Source of the DNA: an uncultured Bacteroidia bacterium
GTDB taxonomy: Bacteria; Bacteroidota; Bacteroidia; J057; CALLMJ01
Assembly: GCA_938005475.1 (NCBI GenBank)
Contig: CALLNY010000064.1
Location: 1-64,000 of the forward strand
Direction of reading: 5' to 3'
DNA: 64,000 nucleotides
The stretch's first letter is position 1, and the number at the start of each line of letters is the position of its first letter. Positions 1 to 10,500 of the stretch are shown here, one piece after another. Below the pieces are notes generated by a model, which ran no database searches, was not told the DNA's origin, and worked only from the letters and a program-made list of their open reading frames with translations. The translations under genes and the position numbers were made by a program.

Positions 1-2424
1 TCTTCTAATTCCCCTGTTTGCCAAGGGCAAACTATTCAATTAAATTCTGCTAATGGTTTTTCCAATTACCAATGGACAGGTCCTAATGGGTTTTCTTCTA
101 ATGACCAAAATCCTTCTATTCCTAATGCAACCTCTTCTATGTCTGGTTATTATAAATTAACGGCTACTCAAGGTTGTACTGCTACCGATAGCATTTATGT
201 ATTAGTTATTGGAAATACCGTTCCTATTCAAGATACGACCATTTGCTCGGGTACCTCCGCTCAATACATCATGAATTCTATTCCCGGTGCTAATTACTTA
301 TGGTATACTCAACCCACAGGCGGTAGCCCTATCTCAACAGGAATTAACTTCCAAACATCGTCCTTATTCTCCGATACCACTTTTTACGTTGAAATTGCTT
401 CTACCAATTGCACTTCTGCTCGGGATACTTTTACTATTTTCGTGGTAAATCCCAACAGCACTTCCATTCAAGAAACTTCCCCAATTACGGTTTGTCAAGG
501 AAATAATATAACTATCCATGGAAATACACCAGGTGCTTCTACGCATTTATGGTATAATCAAGCAACCGGAGGAACTCCATTATTTGATGGTAATAATTTT
601 ACTATCAATAATTTACAATCAACAACTGCTTATTATGTTGAAGCAATTGTTTCAGGTTGTACAACGCAAAGAATTTCATTTCAAATTCAAGTTCCACAAC
701 CTGTTGAACCCAATTCAATTACACAAACTATTTGTTCAGGGCAAGATATAACGATTAACACAAATTATAATGGAACCCTTCATTGGTTTGATGCTCAGAA
801 TGGCGGAAATCTCATTCATCAAGGATCTAATTTCACAACTCCGATTCTCAATCAAACAACGGTTTATTATATTGCAGGCGAGTTAAATGGTTGTTATTCA
901 AATCGTGTAGCTGTTACGGTGAACGTCATTCCTAACGTTCCTGCTCCACAAGTTCAAGATACAACTATTTGTACATCATCATCAGTAAATATTTCATTAT
1001 CAGCAAGTTCTAACTATTCAATAATATGGTACGATGCGCCAACAGGCGGAAACATTCTGGGAACAGGTTCAACCATAAACATTAATATCCATCAAACGAC
1101 TTCTTACTATGCTGAAGCTCATATACCGAATTGTACGAGTTCACGTTCGGCTTTGACGGTTTTTGTGGTTTCACAACCTAATCCACCTTTTGTGCAAGAT
1201 ACTACGATTTGTAATGGAAATAATGCAACGATATATGCACAATCCCAAGCTGGAAACGGTACTTTCTTGTGGTATAACCAAGACGTTGGCGGTAATCCTA
1301 TTTTTATAGGCAACCCTTTCATAACTCCCTCTTTAAATCAAAATACCAAGTATTATGTGGAATTTGTGTTAAGTAATTGCACTTCTTCACGTGTAGGTAT
1401 GCAAGTTAATGTAATTCCAAAACCTTCTGACCCAAACCCTATTTATCGTGCTAACGTATGTTATGGGGATACGGTTCAAATTATAGTAGGTGCAAACGCA
1501 TCTGTTTTATGGTATGACTCTCCAACTTCTATTACACCTATCCATAATGGTTCATTCTTTGAAACTTCTAATTTATTCCAAAATACGACTTTCTACGTAG
1601 AAACTGTTAATCCTCCTTGTACTTCCAATAGAATTGCGGTGAATCTAAATGTTATCCAAGTTCCTAATCCATTGATAGATACATTACAACAAGTTTGTAA
1701 AGGTTCAAATTATACTTTATTTACCAATCCACCACAAGGAATCAATGTAATTTGGTACAATCAAAATCAATATCCAATTGGGAATCAGAATGTTTTGAAT
1801 GTTTTTGTGGATACTACTAAACAATATTACGTAGCTTATACGGTTAATGGCTGTACTTCTGCAAAAGTATTAGTTACATTAGAAACCATTCCATTAGCCG
1901 CTAATGCCCATTTTACTTATGATAGTCTTGGTCAAGGAAATTATACTTTCTATAATAACTCTCAAAATAGTCTCAACTATATTTGGTATTTTATTTTTGA
2001 TAATCAAATAGATAGTGTAATAAAAAATGATACAAGTTCAGTTAATTACACTTTCCAACAAAGTGGAACGGTTCAAGTGAAATTAAGGGCTTATGATGTA
2101 AATGGGTGTTTTGATGAATATGTGGTGACACTTGAAGTGATAGGCTCCCAAATGGTGATATGGATTCCCAACGGCTTTACTCCCAACAATGACAATATCA
2201 ACGATGAATGGTTTATTACAAATCAAGGAGTAAAAAGCGTAGAATGGTATTTATATGATAGATGGGGAAATATCATTTTCCAAACTCAAGATATAAATTA
2301 TCGTTGGGACGGTAGTTACCAAGGAAAACCATGTCCTGAAGGTGTTTATACTTATTTAATATGGGCTAAAGATTTTCAAGATAAAAAGAAAAAATATATG
2401 GGTACAGTAACTCTGATTAGGTAA
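1..2424 (+). CDS. Cell-surface protein with seven Ig-like (CHU_C-associated) repeats, a PKD-like domain and a gliding-motility/T9SS type B C-terminal domain; 5' truncated by window edge
   Basis: Frame is open from nt 1 (SSNSPVCQGQTIQLNSANGFSNYQWTGPNG...), so the 139 start is artificial. C-terminus WIPNGFTPNNDNINDEWFI...YDRWGNIIFQT...WDGSYQGKPCPEGVYTYLIWAKD is a classic CHU_C domain. Confidence 0.9.
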   Translation, partial: SSNSPVCQGQTIQLNSANGFSNYQWTGPNGFSSNDQNPSIPNATSSMSGYYKLTATQGCTATDSIYVLVIGNTVPIQDTTICSGTSAQYIMNSIPGANYLWYTQPTGGSPISTGINFQTSSLFSDTTFYVEIASTNCTSARDTFTIFVVNPNSTSIQETSPITVCQGNNITIHGNTPGASTHLWYNQATGGTPLFDGNNFTINNLQSTTAYYVEAIVSGCTTQRISFQIQVPQPVEPNSITQTICSGQDITINTNYNGTLHWFDAQNGGNLIHQGSNFTTPILNQTTVYYIAGELNGCYSNRVAVTVNVIPNVPAPQVQDTTICTSSSVNISLSASSNYSIIWYDAPTGGNILGTGSTININIHQTTSYYAEAHIPNCTSSRSALTVFVVSQPNPPFVQDTTICNGNNATIYAQSQAGNGTFLWYNQDVGGNPIFIGNPFITPSLNQNTKYYVEFVLSNCTSSRVGMQVNVIPKPSDPNPIYRANVCYGDTVQIIVGANASVLWYDSPTSITPIHNGSFFETSNLFQNTTFYVETVNPPCTSNRIAVNLNVIQVPNPLIDTLQQVCKGSNYTLFTNPPQGINVIWYNQNQYPIGNQNVLNVFVDTTKQYYVAYTVNGCTSAKVLVTLETIPLAANAHFTYDSLGQGNYTFYNNSQNSLNYIWYFIFDNQIDSVIKNDTSSVNYTFQQSGTVQVKLRAYDVNGCFDEYVVTLEVIGSQMVIWIPNGFTPNNDNINDEWFITNQGVKSVEWYLYDRWGNIIFQTQDINYRWDGSYQGKPCPEGVYTYLIWAKDFQDKKKKYMGTVTLIR
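220..1896 (+). repeat. Seven tandem ~75-80 aa Ig-like repeats (TTICxG...LWYxxxxGGxPIxxGxxFxTxxLxxxTTYYVExxxxxCTSxRxxVxVxVxPxP)
   Basis: Repeated motif visible in the translated protein. Confidence 0.85.
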
Positions 2425-2469
2425 TGGTATCTTGTAAAAATTGATTCATAACATTGCTATACTGCTGGT

Positions 2470-2649
2470 TGGAAGATGGATAACAGGAGATAGTCAACTA
2501 AATTTTTAATACAACAGACCCTAACTATCAAAGGAATGGTATTTATGAGGGAAAACATTGCCCCGAAGGCATTTACACTTACCTGATTGGGATTTGTGAT
2601 AATTTGGATAAAAAGAAAAAATATATGGTAACCTTAACCTTAATTTGAT
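2470..2649 (+). pseudogene. Degenerate fragment of a CHU_C (T9SS type B) C-terminal domain
   Basis: Frame at 2508-2649 reads NTTDPNYQRNGIYEGKHCPEGIYTYLIGICDNLDKKKKYMVTLTLI*, aligning with the upstream gene's QDINYRWDGSYQGKPCPEGVYTYLIWAKDFQDKKKKYMGTVTLIR. An in-frame TAA lies at 2499 and there is no start codon. Confidence 0.8.
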
Positions 2650-2725
2650 AAAAATCATAAAAACAAATTCTTGATAATCAGATAAAAAAAATAAAAATAG
2701 ATTTTTGAGATAGAGAGGAAAAGTG

Positions 2726-2733
2726 TAATTTTG
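2726..2733 (+). promoter_or_regulatory. Bacteroidota -7 box TAATTTTG
   Basis: TAnnTTTG, 24 nt upstream of ATG 2758. Confidence 0.5.
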
Positions 2734-2757
2734 CAAATAACTAAAAAAGTTTATTTT

Positions 2758-4878
2758 ATGAGAAAAATTTTCGTATTAACGCTTTTAGCTTTTGCAACGC
2801 AAAGCTTAACTGCACAGGTTTTAAAGACCATTAGTGAAATTCAAACATCAGGTAATTTTTCTGCTTACACAGCAAATTGTGACACTTCCCTCTTAAAAGG
2901 GCAATTTGTGAAAGTAAAGGGAGTAGTCATGACGGACCCTAACAAATGGTATCAAGCGCCTACCAATTATAGTTTCTGGATACAAGAAAAAGGACAAAAT
3001 GGACCTAAAACGGGTTTACAAATCCGTTTACAACAAGGCTCTGCCCATGGTGCTTCTACTGGTGTAACTGGTTTACAAGTAGGCATGGAAGTAGAACTTC
3101 AAGGTAAAGTAGATTATTTTAGCGGAGAAACTCAAATAGCTTTAGATACCACTGCTACGATAACAATTTTAAGTCTAGGAAATGCCATCGCTCCCGCAAC
3201 TGTACTAACCGTTGATTCTTTGAATCTTGGTGCTGTTTCTAGTTCAAGCCAATCTGCCCAAGTTTCTGGCGAAAAATGGCAAGGCTCTTACGTAGAATTA
3301 CAAAATCTAACGGTTGTATCGGTAAATAGCTCTGCTACGAGAGGCAATTTTACGGTACGCGATGCTAATAACCATCAAATTGTAATATGGGATGCTAATA
3401 ATGATATGCGTTTAAGTCAAAATGGTTGGACAAAACCCACCGTTGGAACAACCTACACTTCTATTAAAGGAATTGTTTATCATAGAAATTTCCTAAGTTC
3501 TGGCGGCCAAAATAATTTTGAGTTACACCCATGGAATTTATCTGATTTAACAATCGGTTCTGCGCCTCCTGATATTCAATCTGTTACAAGAAATCCTGCA
3601 TGTCCTAATCCTAGCGGTCCAGTAACGGTTACAGCTACGGTTGTACATCCTGCGAATGTTACTATAACTTCTTGTGTTTTAAAATATGCAGTTGGAGCCT
3701 CTAATTTAACCTATCTAACAGTAAATATGACTGAAACAACGCCTGGTACTTGGCAAGGAATTATTCCCGTTCAACCTGATGGTTCTTTTGTGCATTATTA
3801 TGTAGAAGCAACTGATGCAAACAATTTAAAAGATACTTATCCTACTTTTACGCCATCTTCTTATCGTGTAAACTCTAATGGTTGTACTATTTCAGACATT
3901 CAATACGTTGCTCCTGATATTATTAAAGGAAATTCTAAATGGTATGAATCGGGTTATCAAGGATTAACGGTTACAGGCGTAAAAGGAGTGGTTACTGCTT
4001 CTGCTAATGATTTAGGTTATATTTATATTCAAGAAGGTGGTAAAACAGCATGGGCTGGTATCCAAGTTATCGGTGATGCTACGGTGAATAATTTACAACT
4101 TGGTGATTCGGTTTCCATAAATGGAGAAGTTTTTGAATACTTTGGTTTGACGCAAATTAAAAATGCTACTGCTACCAAGTTAGCTTCTAATGTACCTTAT
4201 TCTCCTGTTACGCTTCCTATTTCTACATTCGCCGATACGATGAGTGTTCAAAATGAAGCTTATGAAAGTATGCTTATCCGTTTTGCTGATGCTAATTTAG
4301 CGGTCGTAAATCCTAAAGTGGATACCGTAAATAATAGCCACAAAGGGGATTATCGTATTGGTACTGATGTGTTTGATCCTAATCGTGGTATTAGAGTACT
4401 TGCTGGAAGACAAACCAATAATATTTTCTCTTCATTAAATGTTGCTTATGTGAATGATTTAATGTGGCAAGTAACAGATGGTGCAATGAATGTTACTCCT
4501 TATGTTGTGAACAACCAAACTATTTTAGATGAATTTCAAGGTATCCTAACATACGCATGGAATAATATCAAATTATTACCCCGTATGAGTAGTGATATGG
4601 TCAATGTTAGACAAAAAACAACATTCACGGCATCAGCCTCTTTTGACCAAACTTTTACAGTATATCCAAACCCTGCATATAATCAATTGTATGTAAGATT
4701 TACTCAAAATAAAACAGGAAAAATTTCTATTTTAGATATTACGGGAAAAGAAATTTTCTCGCAATCCATACAATCCAACCTAATTATTTTCAATGTAGAA
4801 GAATTGAGTTCAGGAGTTTATTTTGTAAAAGTACAAACAAATGAAGGAACTTCGGTTGCAAAATGGATTAAAAACTAA
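2758..4878 (+). CDS. Secreted T9SS type A sorting domain protein with repeated OB-fold-like modules
   Basis: Signal peptide MRKIFVLTLLAFATQSLTAQ; C-terminus TVYPNPAYNQLYVRF...GKEIFSQ...GVYFVKVQTNEGTSVAKWIKN. The ATG at 2758 is preferred over the track start at 2731. Confidence 0.85.
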   Translation: MRKIFVLTLLAFATQSLTAQVLKTISEIQTSGNFSAYTANCDTSLLKGQFVKVKGVVMTDPNKWYQAPTNYSFWIQEKGQNGPKTGLQIRLQQGSAHGASTGVTGLQVGMEVELQGKVDYFSGETQIALDTTATITILSLGNAIAPATVLTVDSLNLGAVSSSSQSAQVSGEKWQGSYVELQNLTVVSVNSSATRGNFTVRDANNHQIVIWDANNDMRLSQNGWTKPTVGTTYTSIKGIVYHRNFLSSGGQNNFELHPWNLSDLTIGSAPPDIQSVTRNPACPNPSGPVTVTATVVHPANVTITSCVLKYAVGASNLTYLTVNMTETTPGTWQGIIPVQPDGSFVHYYVEATDANNLKDTYPTFTPSSYRVNSNGCTISDIQYVAPDIIKGNSKWYESGYQGLTVTGVKGVVTASANDLGYIYIQEGGKTAWAGIQVIGDATVNNLQLGDSVSINGEVFEYFGLTQIKNATATKLASNVPYSPVTLPISTFADTMSVQNEAYESMLIRFADANLAVVNPKVDTVNNSHKGDYRIGTDVFDPNRGIRVLAGRQTNNIFSSLNVAYVNDLMWQVTDGAMNVTPYVVNNQTILDEFQGILTYAWNNIKLLPRMSSDMVNVRQKTTFTASASFDQTFTVYPNPAYNQLYVRFTQNKTGKISILDITGKEIFSQSIQSNLIIFNVEELSSGVYFVKVQTNEGTSVAKWIKN

Positions 4879-4901
4879 AACTTTATTCAGTTGATTAAAA
4901 G

Positions 4902-4928
4902 AAAGCCGCTTTTATAAGCGGCTTTTTA
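4902..4928. terminator. Rho-independent terminator (likely bidirectional)
   Basis: AAAGCCGCTT-TTAT-AAGCGGCTTTTT between convergent genes. Confidence 0.85.
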
Positions 4929-4964
4929 ATTTTGAATTGGCTTTATTTAAAGCAATAAACCCAT

Positions 4965-5324
4965 TTATTTTCCTAAAATCATTTTGATAGCAATTATTAA
5001 CATGATGGCACCAAAAAATTTTTTTAGGGTATCGGAAGGTAATGAATTAGCAATCATCGCCCCTAAATAGCCACCGATAACAAATCCCATAGCTAAAAGA
5101 AAAGCAACTTTAAAATTGACATTACCTTCTTGATAGTATTTATAAACCGCTAGCCCTACAACAGGCATAGCCAACATCATCAGAGTAGTGCCCTGTGCTA
5201 ATTGCTGATGATAACCTAAAAAATAAATTAAAGCTGGAACCAAAACAATTCCACCACCAATTCCGACCGCGCCACTTAAAATACCAGCCAAAAAACCAAT
5301 TAGCACTATAATCAAAATACTCAC
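4965..5324 (-). CDS. TauE/SafE (TSUP) family permease, half-length
   Basis: FLAGILSGAVGIGGGIVLVPALIYFLGYHQQLAQGTTLMMLAMPV; only 119 aa. Confidence 0.75.
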   Translation of the reverse strand: MSILIIVLIGFLAGILSGAVGIGGGIVLVPALIYFLGYHQQLAQGTTLMMLAMPVVGLAVYKYYQEGNVNFKVAFLLAMGFVIGGYLGAMIANSLPSDTLKKFFGAIMLIIAIKMILGK

Positions 5325-5331
5325 AAAAAAT

Positions 5332-5583
5332 TTATTTAGATTTTTCTTCGGTTTCAGAGGGTTGGGTATTCAATTTTTTTTCAGTTTGTTCCTGTTTTTT
5401 TTTGTTAATTTCTATAGGGTCATCACTTTTAGGTGCGTGTATTTCTTGATTTTTGAATGAGTCTTTCTCTTCTATTTCAGTTTTATTATTTTTCACTTGA
5501 TTTTTTTGAGTTTTTTTGTTACAAGAAAAAAATGTTATACTTGTAATAATCACAAAACTAATTAGCAATAACCAATTTTTCAT
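5332..5583 (-). CDS. Small putative lipoprotein, Lys/Glu-rich
   Basis: MKNWLLLISFVIITSITFFSC lipobox followed by a low-complexity charged tail. Confidence 0.5.
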   Translation of the reverse strand: MKNWLLLISFVIITSITFFSCNKKTQKNQVKNNKTEIEEKDSFKNQEIHAPKSDDPIEINKKKQEQTEKKLNTQPSETEEKSK

Positions 5584-7429
5584 TAGCAATAATTTGATTT
5601 TCATTGTAAACTTTTACAAAATATATGCCAGGGGTAAGTGCGTTTTCATTGAACGTCATACGATGCTCTCCTGGTTTGAGATATCCCTTAAATAAACTTT
5701 TTATTAACTTTCCTTGAATATCGTAGATAGCGATTTCCATATTTTCGGTTTGTTGAATGGTAAATGTAAGGTGGAAATATTTTTCGTTGGCTGGATTAGG
5801 ATAAAGCGATAAAGACTTATCATCTTTATGGATTGGGTCTATGGGAGAAACATTATTATTGTTAAATAATTCAGCAATCCAGGTACCATTTACATTAGAA
5901 TAAGTGAGTGTAGAACGCCCATAACTTCCTGCGAACCAAACAGTAGGTATATTAGCATTAAATTTTTTGGCTATGCCTGTATAATCGCCCCATCTTTCAT
6001 CAGTTCCAGAGGCAATATCTACATAATCTTCCCCTTGTTTGACAGTAATAGAACTAGACCAATTCAAATTATTATCTACCAATAATGCTCTGCATTCAGG
6101 GAAAATATTATCACTGGAACGCAAAAAACCAATACACACTGATTTATCACTTGAAGTGAAACCAAAGGGAGCAACCGATGGGTAACAATAATCGTACCCT
6201 GATAATCCAAATTTAGAAGATTGATTCGTTTTTGTAGATACATTAAGCCGATTGTAATTAATGCCATTAAAACCGTTTTGATATTCTGAACAAAAAACAA
6301 AATGACAAATACCGTTCGCATAAAAGCCACTTAAAGCACGGCAATCACCGTTATCTAACAGGTCGTTAGTATTTTTTTGGTAGACTTTACCTCCTACGCT
6401 ATAAGAGGTTGTAGATATCGCATAACTTTGAATAGTAGGGTTTTGCCCATAATCATTGGTAATATCATAAAGATGAACATTAGTTCCATTATTAGAGCGA
6501 GTAGAAACTAAATAAATTCCCGGTCCATAATTACTATAACCGCCGGACAGTGGTAACAAAGTAAAAGGAGTATTACCATCCCCATCTTTTATATCTAACC
6601 AATAACTATAATTTAAAGTATTTCCATTATAACCCGCACTTTTAGGAATTTGAAGTATTACAGGTTCTGTAAACACATCGCTATTATTAAAGAGATTTCC
6701 TGTTATAAATAAATCTTTAGAAGAAATACCTACTTTGGGGTAGTCAAACCAATTACCACGATTTCCAACATTTCCATTCAATACATAAATCCAAAAACCA
6801 TCGGTGGGGTCATCAGTTTTAGAAAATCCCACTACTACTTTAGATTCAGAACTGGTACTACCATGCAAATGAACCGTAATAAAACGATTCGCGGTAGGAT
6901 CATACAAACAAACAGGGTCGAAATGTGAAGCCGTTAATTGGGAACTATTGGTAAAGTTCTCTAAACTATAACTGTTCAAGAGTGTCCCGCTAGAATTATA
7001 AAAATTTATACGAGAATTGATAGCACTAATAATATAACCATTATTTGATATAGCCAGCGTATTATCATTAGGAAAATATCCCCCGAAAGAATTACCTATA
7101 AACTCTCTTCCTTTTGAAGGCGGGTCTGCTTCTGTTTTATTATTTTTTTCATTATCAAAAGCCCCTAAAAACTTTTTTTTGAGTTCTGTTTTTCTTTGTT
7201 TATCTTGTTCTACCTCTGGATTAGAAGGATGTAACTTCTGAATACGTTGAACTCTAAAAAAGAAATCTTCGTCAGACTTTTTATTGGGTACAAAAGAAAT
7301 TGGCTCAATACCAGATACTTCAAATTTTTTCCCAACATTATTACCACCACTGAGTTTTATTTTGGTCTCTTGGCTATAGGCTACCATGCAACCTAAAACC
7401 ATAAAAATACTTACTAAATACTTTTTCAT
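5558..7429 (-). CDS. Secreted protein with T9SS type A sorting domain
   Basis: Signal peptide MKKYLVSIFMVLGCMVAYSQ; C-terminus SLYPNPANEKYFHLTF...YDIQGKLIKS...PGIYFVKVYNENQIIANEKLVIAN. Confidence 0.8.
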   Translation of the reverse strand: MKKYLVSIFMVLGCMVAYSQETKIKLSGGNNVGKKFEVSGIEPISFVPNKKSDEDFFFRVQRIQKLHPSNPEVEQDKQRKTELKKKFLGAFDNEKNNKTEADPPSKGREFIGNSFGGYFPNDNTLAISNNGYIISAINSRINFYNSSGTLLNSYSLENFTNSSQLTASHFDPVCLYDPTANRFITVHLHGSTSSESKVVVGFSKTDDPTDGFWIYVLNGNVGNRGNWFDYPKVGISSKDLFITGNLFNNSDVFTEPVILQIPKSAGYNGNTLNYSYWLDIKDGDGNTPFTLLPLSGGYSNYGPGIYLVSTRSNNGTNVHLYDITNDYGQNPTIQSYAISTTSYSVGGKVYQKNTNDLLDNGDCRALSGFYANGICHFVFCSEYQNGFNGINYNRLNVSTKTNQSSKFGLSGYDYCYPSVAPFGFTSSDKSVCIGFLRSSDNIFPECRALLVDNNLNWSSSITVKQGEDYVDIASGTDERWGDYTGIAKKFNANIPTVWFAGSYGRSTLTYSNVNGTWIAELFNNNNVSPIDPIHKDDKSLSLYPNPANEKYFHLTFTIQQTENMEIAIYDIQGKLIKSLFKGYLKPGEHRMTFNENALTPGIYFVKVYNENQIIANEKLVIAN

Positions 7430-7552
7430 GCTGATAAAAAAATTGAATATCGCAAATATAAGAAATTAAAACATTGAATGTAGTTAAAAAAAATAAAAAA
7501 TATTCAAGATTTATAAAATAGAAAATTTATTGCATGGAAATAGAAAATAATT

Positions 7553-7560
7553 TATATTTG
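7553..7560 (+). promoter_or_regulatory. Bacteroidota -7 box TATATTTG
   Basis: TAnnTTTG, 15 nt upstream of ATG 7576. Confidence 0.5.
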
Positions 7561-7575
7561 CGAGAAAAAGTTAAG

Positions 7576-10500
7576 ATGCAAAAATACAAAAAATTAAGTG
7601 GTACGCATATTTTGCTAATACATTTTCTTGCTCATCTGTGTCTTTTTCAACTTGTAAAAGCACAATTAGTGCATATTGGCTCAAGCGGCGGCACGCAAAC
7701 ACACACAACCACATCAGCGGGACCTATCAATATCTACTACGAAAGTTTACACACGCAATTTATCTACACTCAAGCCGAGTTTTTATCAGCTGGTATTACG
7801 GGAGGGCAGGATATTACCCAACTAGGTTTTTATATTGTATCACCACCTAATGTACCCCTAAATAGTTATACCATCAAACTTAAGAATACAAACGCAACAA
7901 CCACAACGGTTTACGATGGAGTTGGTCTTACTACGGTTTATACTAATTCTTCTTATATGCCAACTCCTGGTGGTTTTGATATGTTAGTATTGACAATTCC
8001 TTTTACTTACACAGGGCAAAATTTATTAGTGGATGTATGTTTTGCTCCTATATCACCATGGTCTAGTTCAGGAGTAGTAAGAACTTATAATGCTTCTAAT
8101 CAAATGCACTATATTCGCCAAGACGGCGTGAATACATGCCCTTCTAATACTACAACTAGTACTACATACAAGCCTCAAATTCAATTTTTATTTACGAACC
8201 CTAATCCAATGGTCTACGATTCGCTCTCTGTTAATCACCCTACTACCCTACCCGTTTTTATTGGTACTGCTAACGCTCAAATTTTAAATTTTAAAGTGCA
8301 TACAACGGGCGGATTAAGTCCTCTCAATGCTACGCAATTTGTTTTAAACATGACAGGAACAACTAATCCAACTACTGATGTGCTCAATGCAAAACTCTAT
8401 TATACTGGAAACTCCAATCTATTTTCTACTGCTCAACAAGTTGGAACAACTATCTCCTCCCCGAGTGGTACTTTGGCTTTCTCTGATAACATCACATTAA
8501 GCCCAGGGCAAGCTAATTTTTGGTTAGTTTATGATATCTCATCCAGTGCTACGCCTAATAATTACATAGATGCACAATTGGTAAGTGTAACGGTTGATGG
8601 TATACCTAGAACTCCTACAAATGGTAATCCAGCAGGAAAGCGACAAATCGTTGACCCCTACGCAAATATACCTTTCTTTGAAGGTTTTGAAAATACTTGG
8701 ATTGATGGTGCAGGCTTTCGTGATATTCCATCCGTGTTTTGGGTAAATACTCCTTCTTCTTCGGATAGTTCTTGGCGTAGAGAAGATGATGGAATTTCAG
8801 CAGGTTGGATGTCACCTTCCTCGGGCGCTTATACTCCTGCCGGCTCTAATGCCGCTGGCGGTTCCTCCTTACATTCTGCCAGGTTTCATAGTTACTATGT
8901 AAGCAACGGAAATAGAGGCAGATTAGATTTATATCTCAATTTTTCTCCCGTCGGAAATAAACTCCTTAACTTTGATTATATTAATACATCGGGCACTGAT
9001 AATCTAACCATCCGCCTTTCTACCGATGGGGGTGTCACTTTTCCTACGGTTGTTGGTACCTACAACACTACCTCGGGTTGGCAAAGATTCGAAAATATAT
9101 CATTAGGCAGTTCTACTTCTCCAACTTGTGTTTTGCGATTTGAAGCAAAAGGCGATTTTGGTTTTTCCGATATAGGGTTAGACAACGTAAGAGTACGAAT
9201 ACCTAGCCCAAATGATTTACAAATGGTTTCTATGTCCTCCCCTACAAGTGGTTGTGGCCTAGGAAACGAAACGGTTACAGTCCTGATAAAAAACATAGGT
9301 TCAGTAATGCAAACAGGCTTCAATGTAGGTTTTCTTTTAAATGGAGTTCCTTACATTGAAAATGTGGGCTCTTTCTTTGTGAATCCAGGACAAACCAAAG
9401 CTTATACTTTTACTACCCTAGCAAACTTGTCCGTTCCAGGAACCTATGAAATACGCCCCTTCACTGATTTAGCTACTGATGGAGATAGAACGAACGATAC
9501 TTTATCTTCTCAATTCATTGAATCAAAGCCTACTGTAACTACTTATCCTTACGTGCAAGACTTTGAAGCAGGACAAGGAGGTTGGGTATCAGGAGGAACA
9601 AATAATTCTTGGGCTTATGGTACCCCTTCAAAACCTACAATCAATACAGCCGCTTCTGGCACAAAATGCTGGGTCAACGGAGGATTAACAGGCTCTTCTT
9701 ACAATCCCAGCGAAAATTCTTTCGTTATTGGTCCTTGTTTTAATTTTTCTAGCTTACAAAATCCTGTCATCAGTTTAAAAATCAATTATGTAACAGAAAA
9801 CAATTGGGATGGTGTGGTTCTGCAATCTTCAATTAATAACGGTGCTTCATGGCAAAGAGTTGGTAATCTTGGTGACCCCTTCAATTGGTACAACAATGGT
9901 AATTTAACAGCCAATCCTGGGGGACAATCTGTTGGATGGGCTGGCAATTCAGGAGGTTGGATATCCGCAAAAAATAAATTAACTAACTTAGCAGGCCAAC
10001 CTTCGGTCTTATTCCGATTTGCTTTTGCATCAGATGCCTCGGTTAACCTAGAAGGCTTCGCTTTCGATGATATCGTTATTCAAGAAGGACCTATCCTAAA
10101 TTTAGCTTCTCCCCTTGTCCTATGTTCTGGTGATACCTTAACCCTAGATGCGGGTCCTAATTGGAATAGTTACTTATGGTCTACTAATGAAAATACTCGA
10201 ACTATTAAAGTTACCACTCCTGGATACTACCTTGTTAGAGTTACAGACCAATATGGTTTCACTGCACAAGACACCATAGAAGTACTAGGTAATATTTTGC
10301 AGTTAGATTTAGGAGCCAATTTATTCCGTTGCCCAGGCGATACAGCAACGTTCATTTCGAATGTTTCTAATCCTAATGTAAGTTTCTTATGGAACACTGG
10401 AGATACCACTTCTTCCATAACAGTTTCACAAGCAGGAACTTATTGGCTTCAAATAACAGACCAATACGGTTGCGTAAAGAGAGATACCGTCGAACTTATT

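Noticed and set aside
220-1896. Direct repeats that could be mistaken for a CRISPR or minisatellite
   Set aside because: Periodicity is ~240 nt and follows protein Ig-like modules; nucleotide identity between units is low and there are no spacers.
2521-2736. 71 aa minus-strand ORF in the intergenic gap
   Set aside because: It is antisense to the plus-strand CHU_C remnant, which explains the sequence better.
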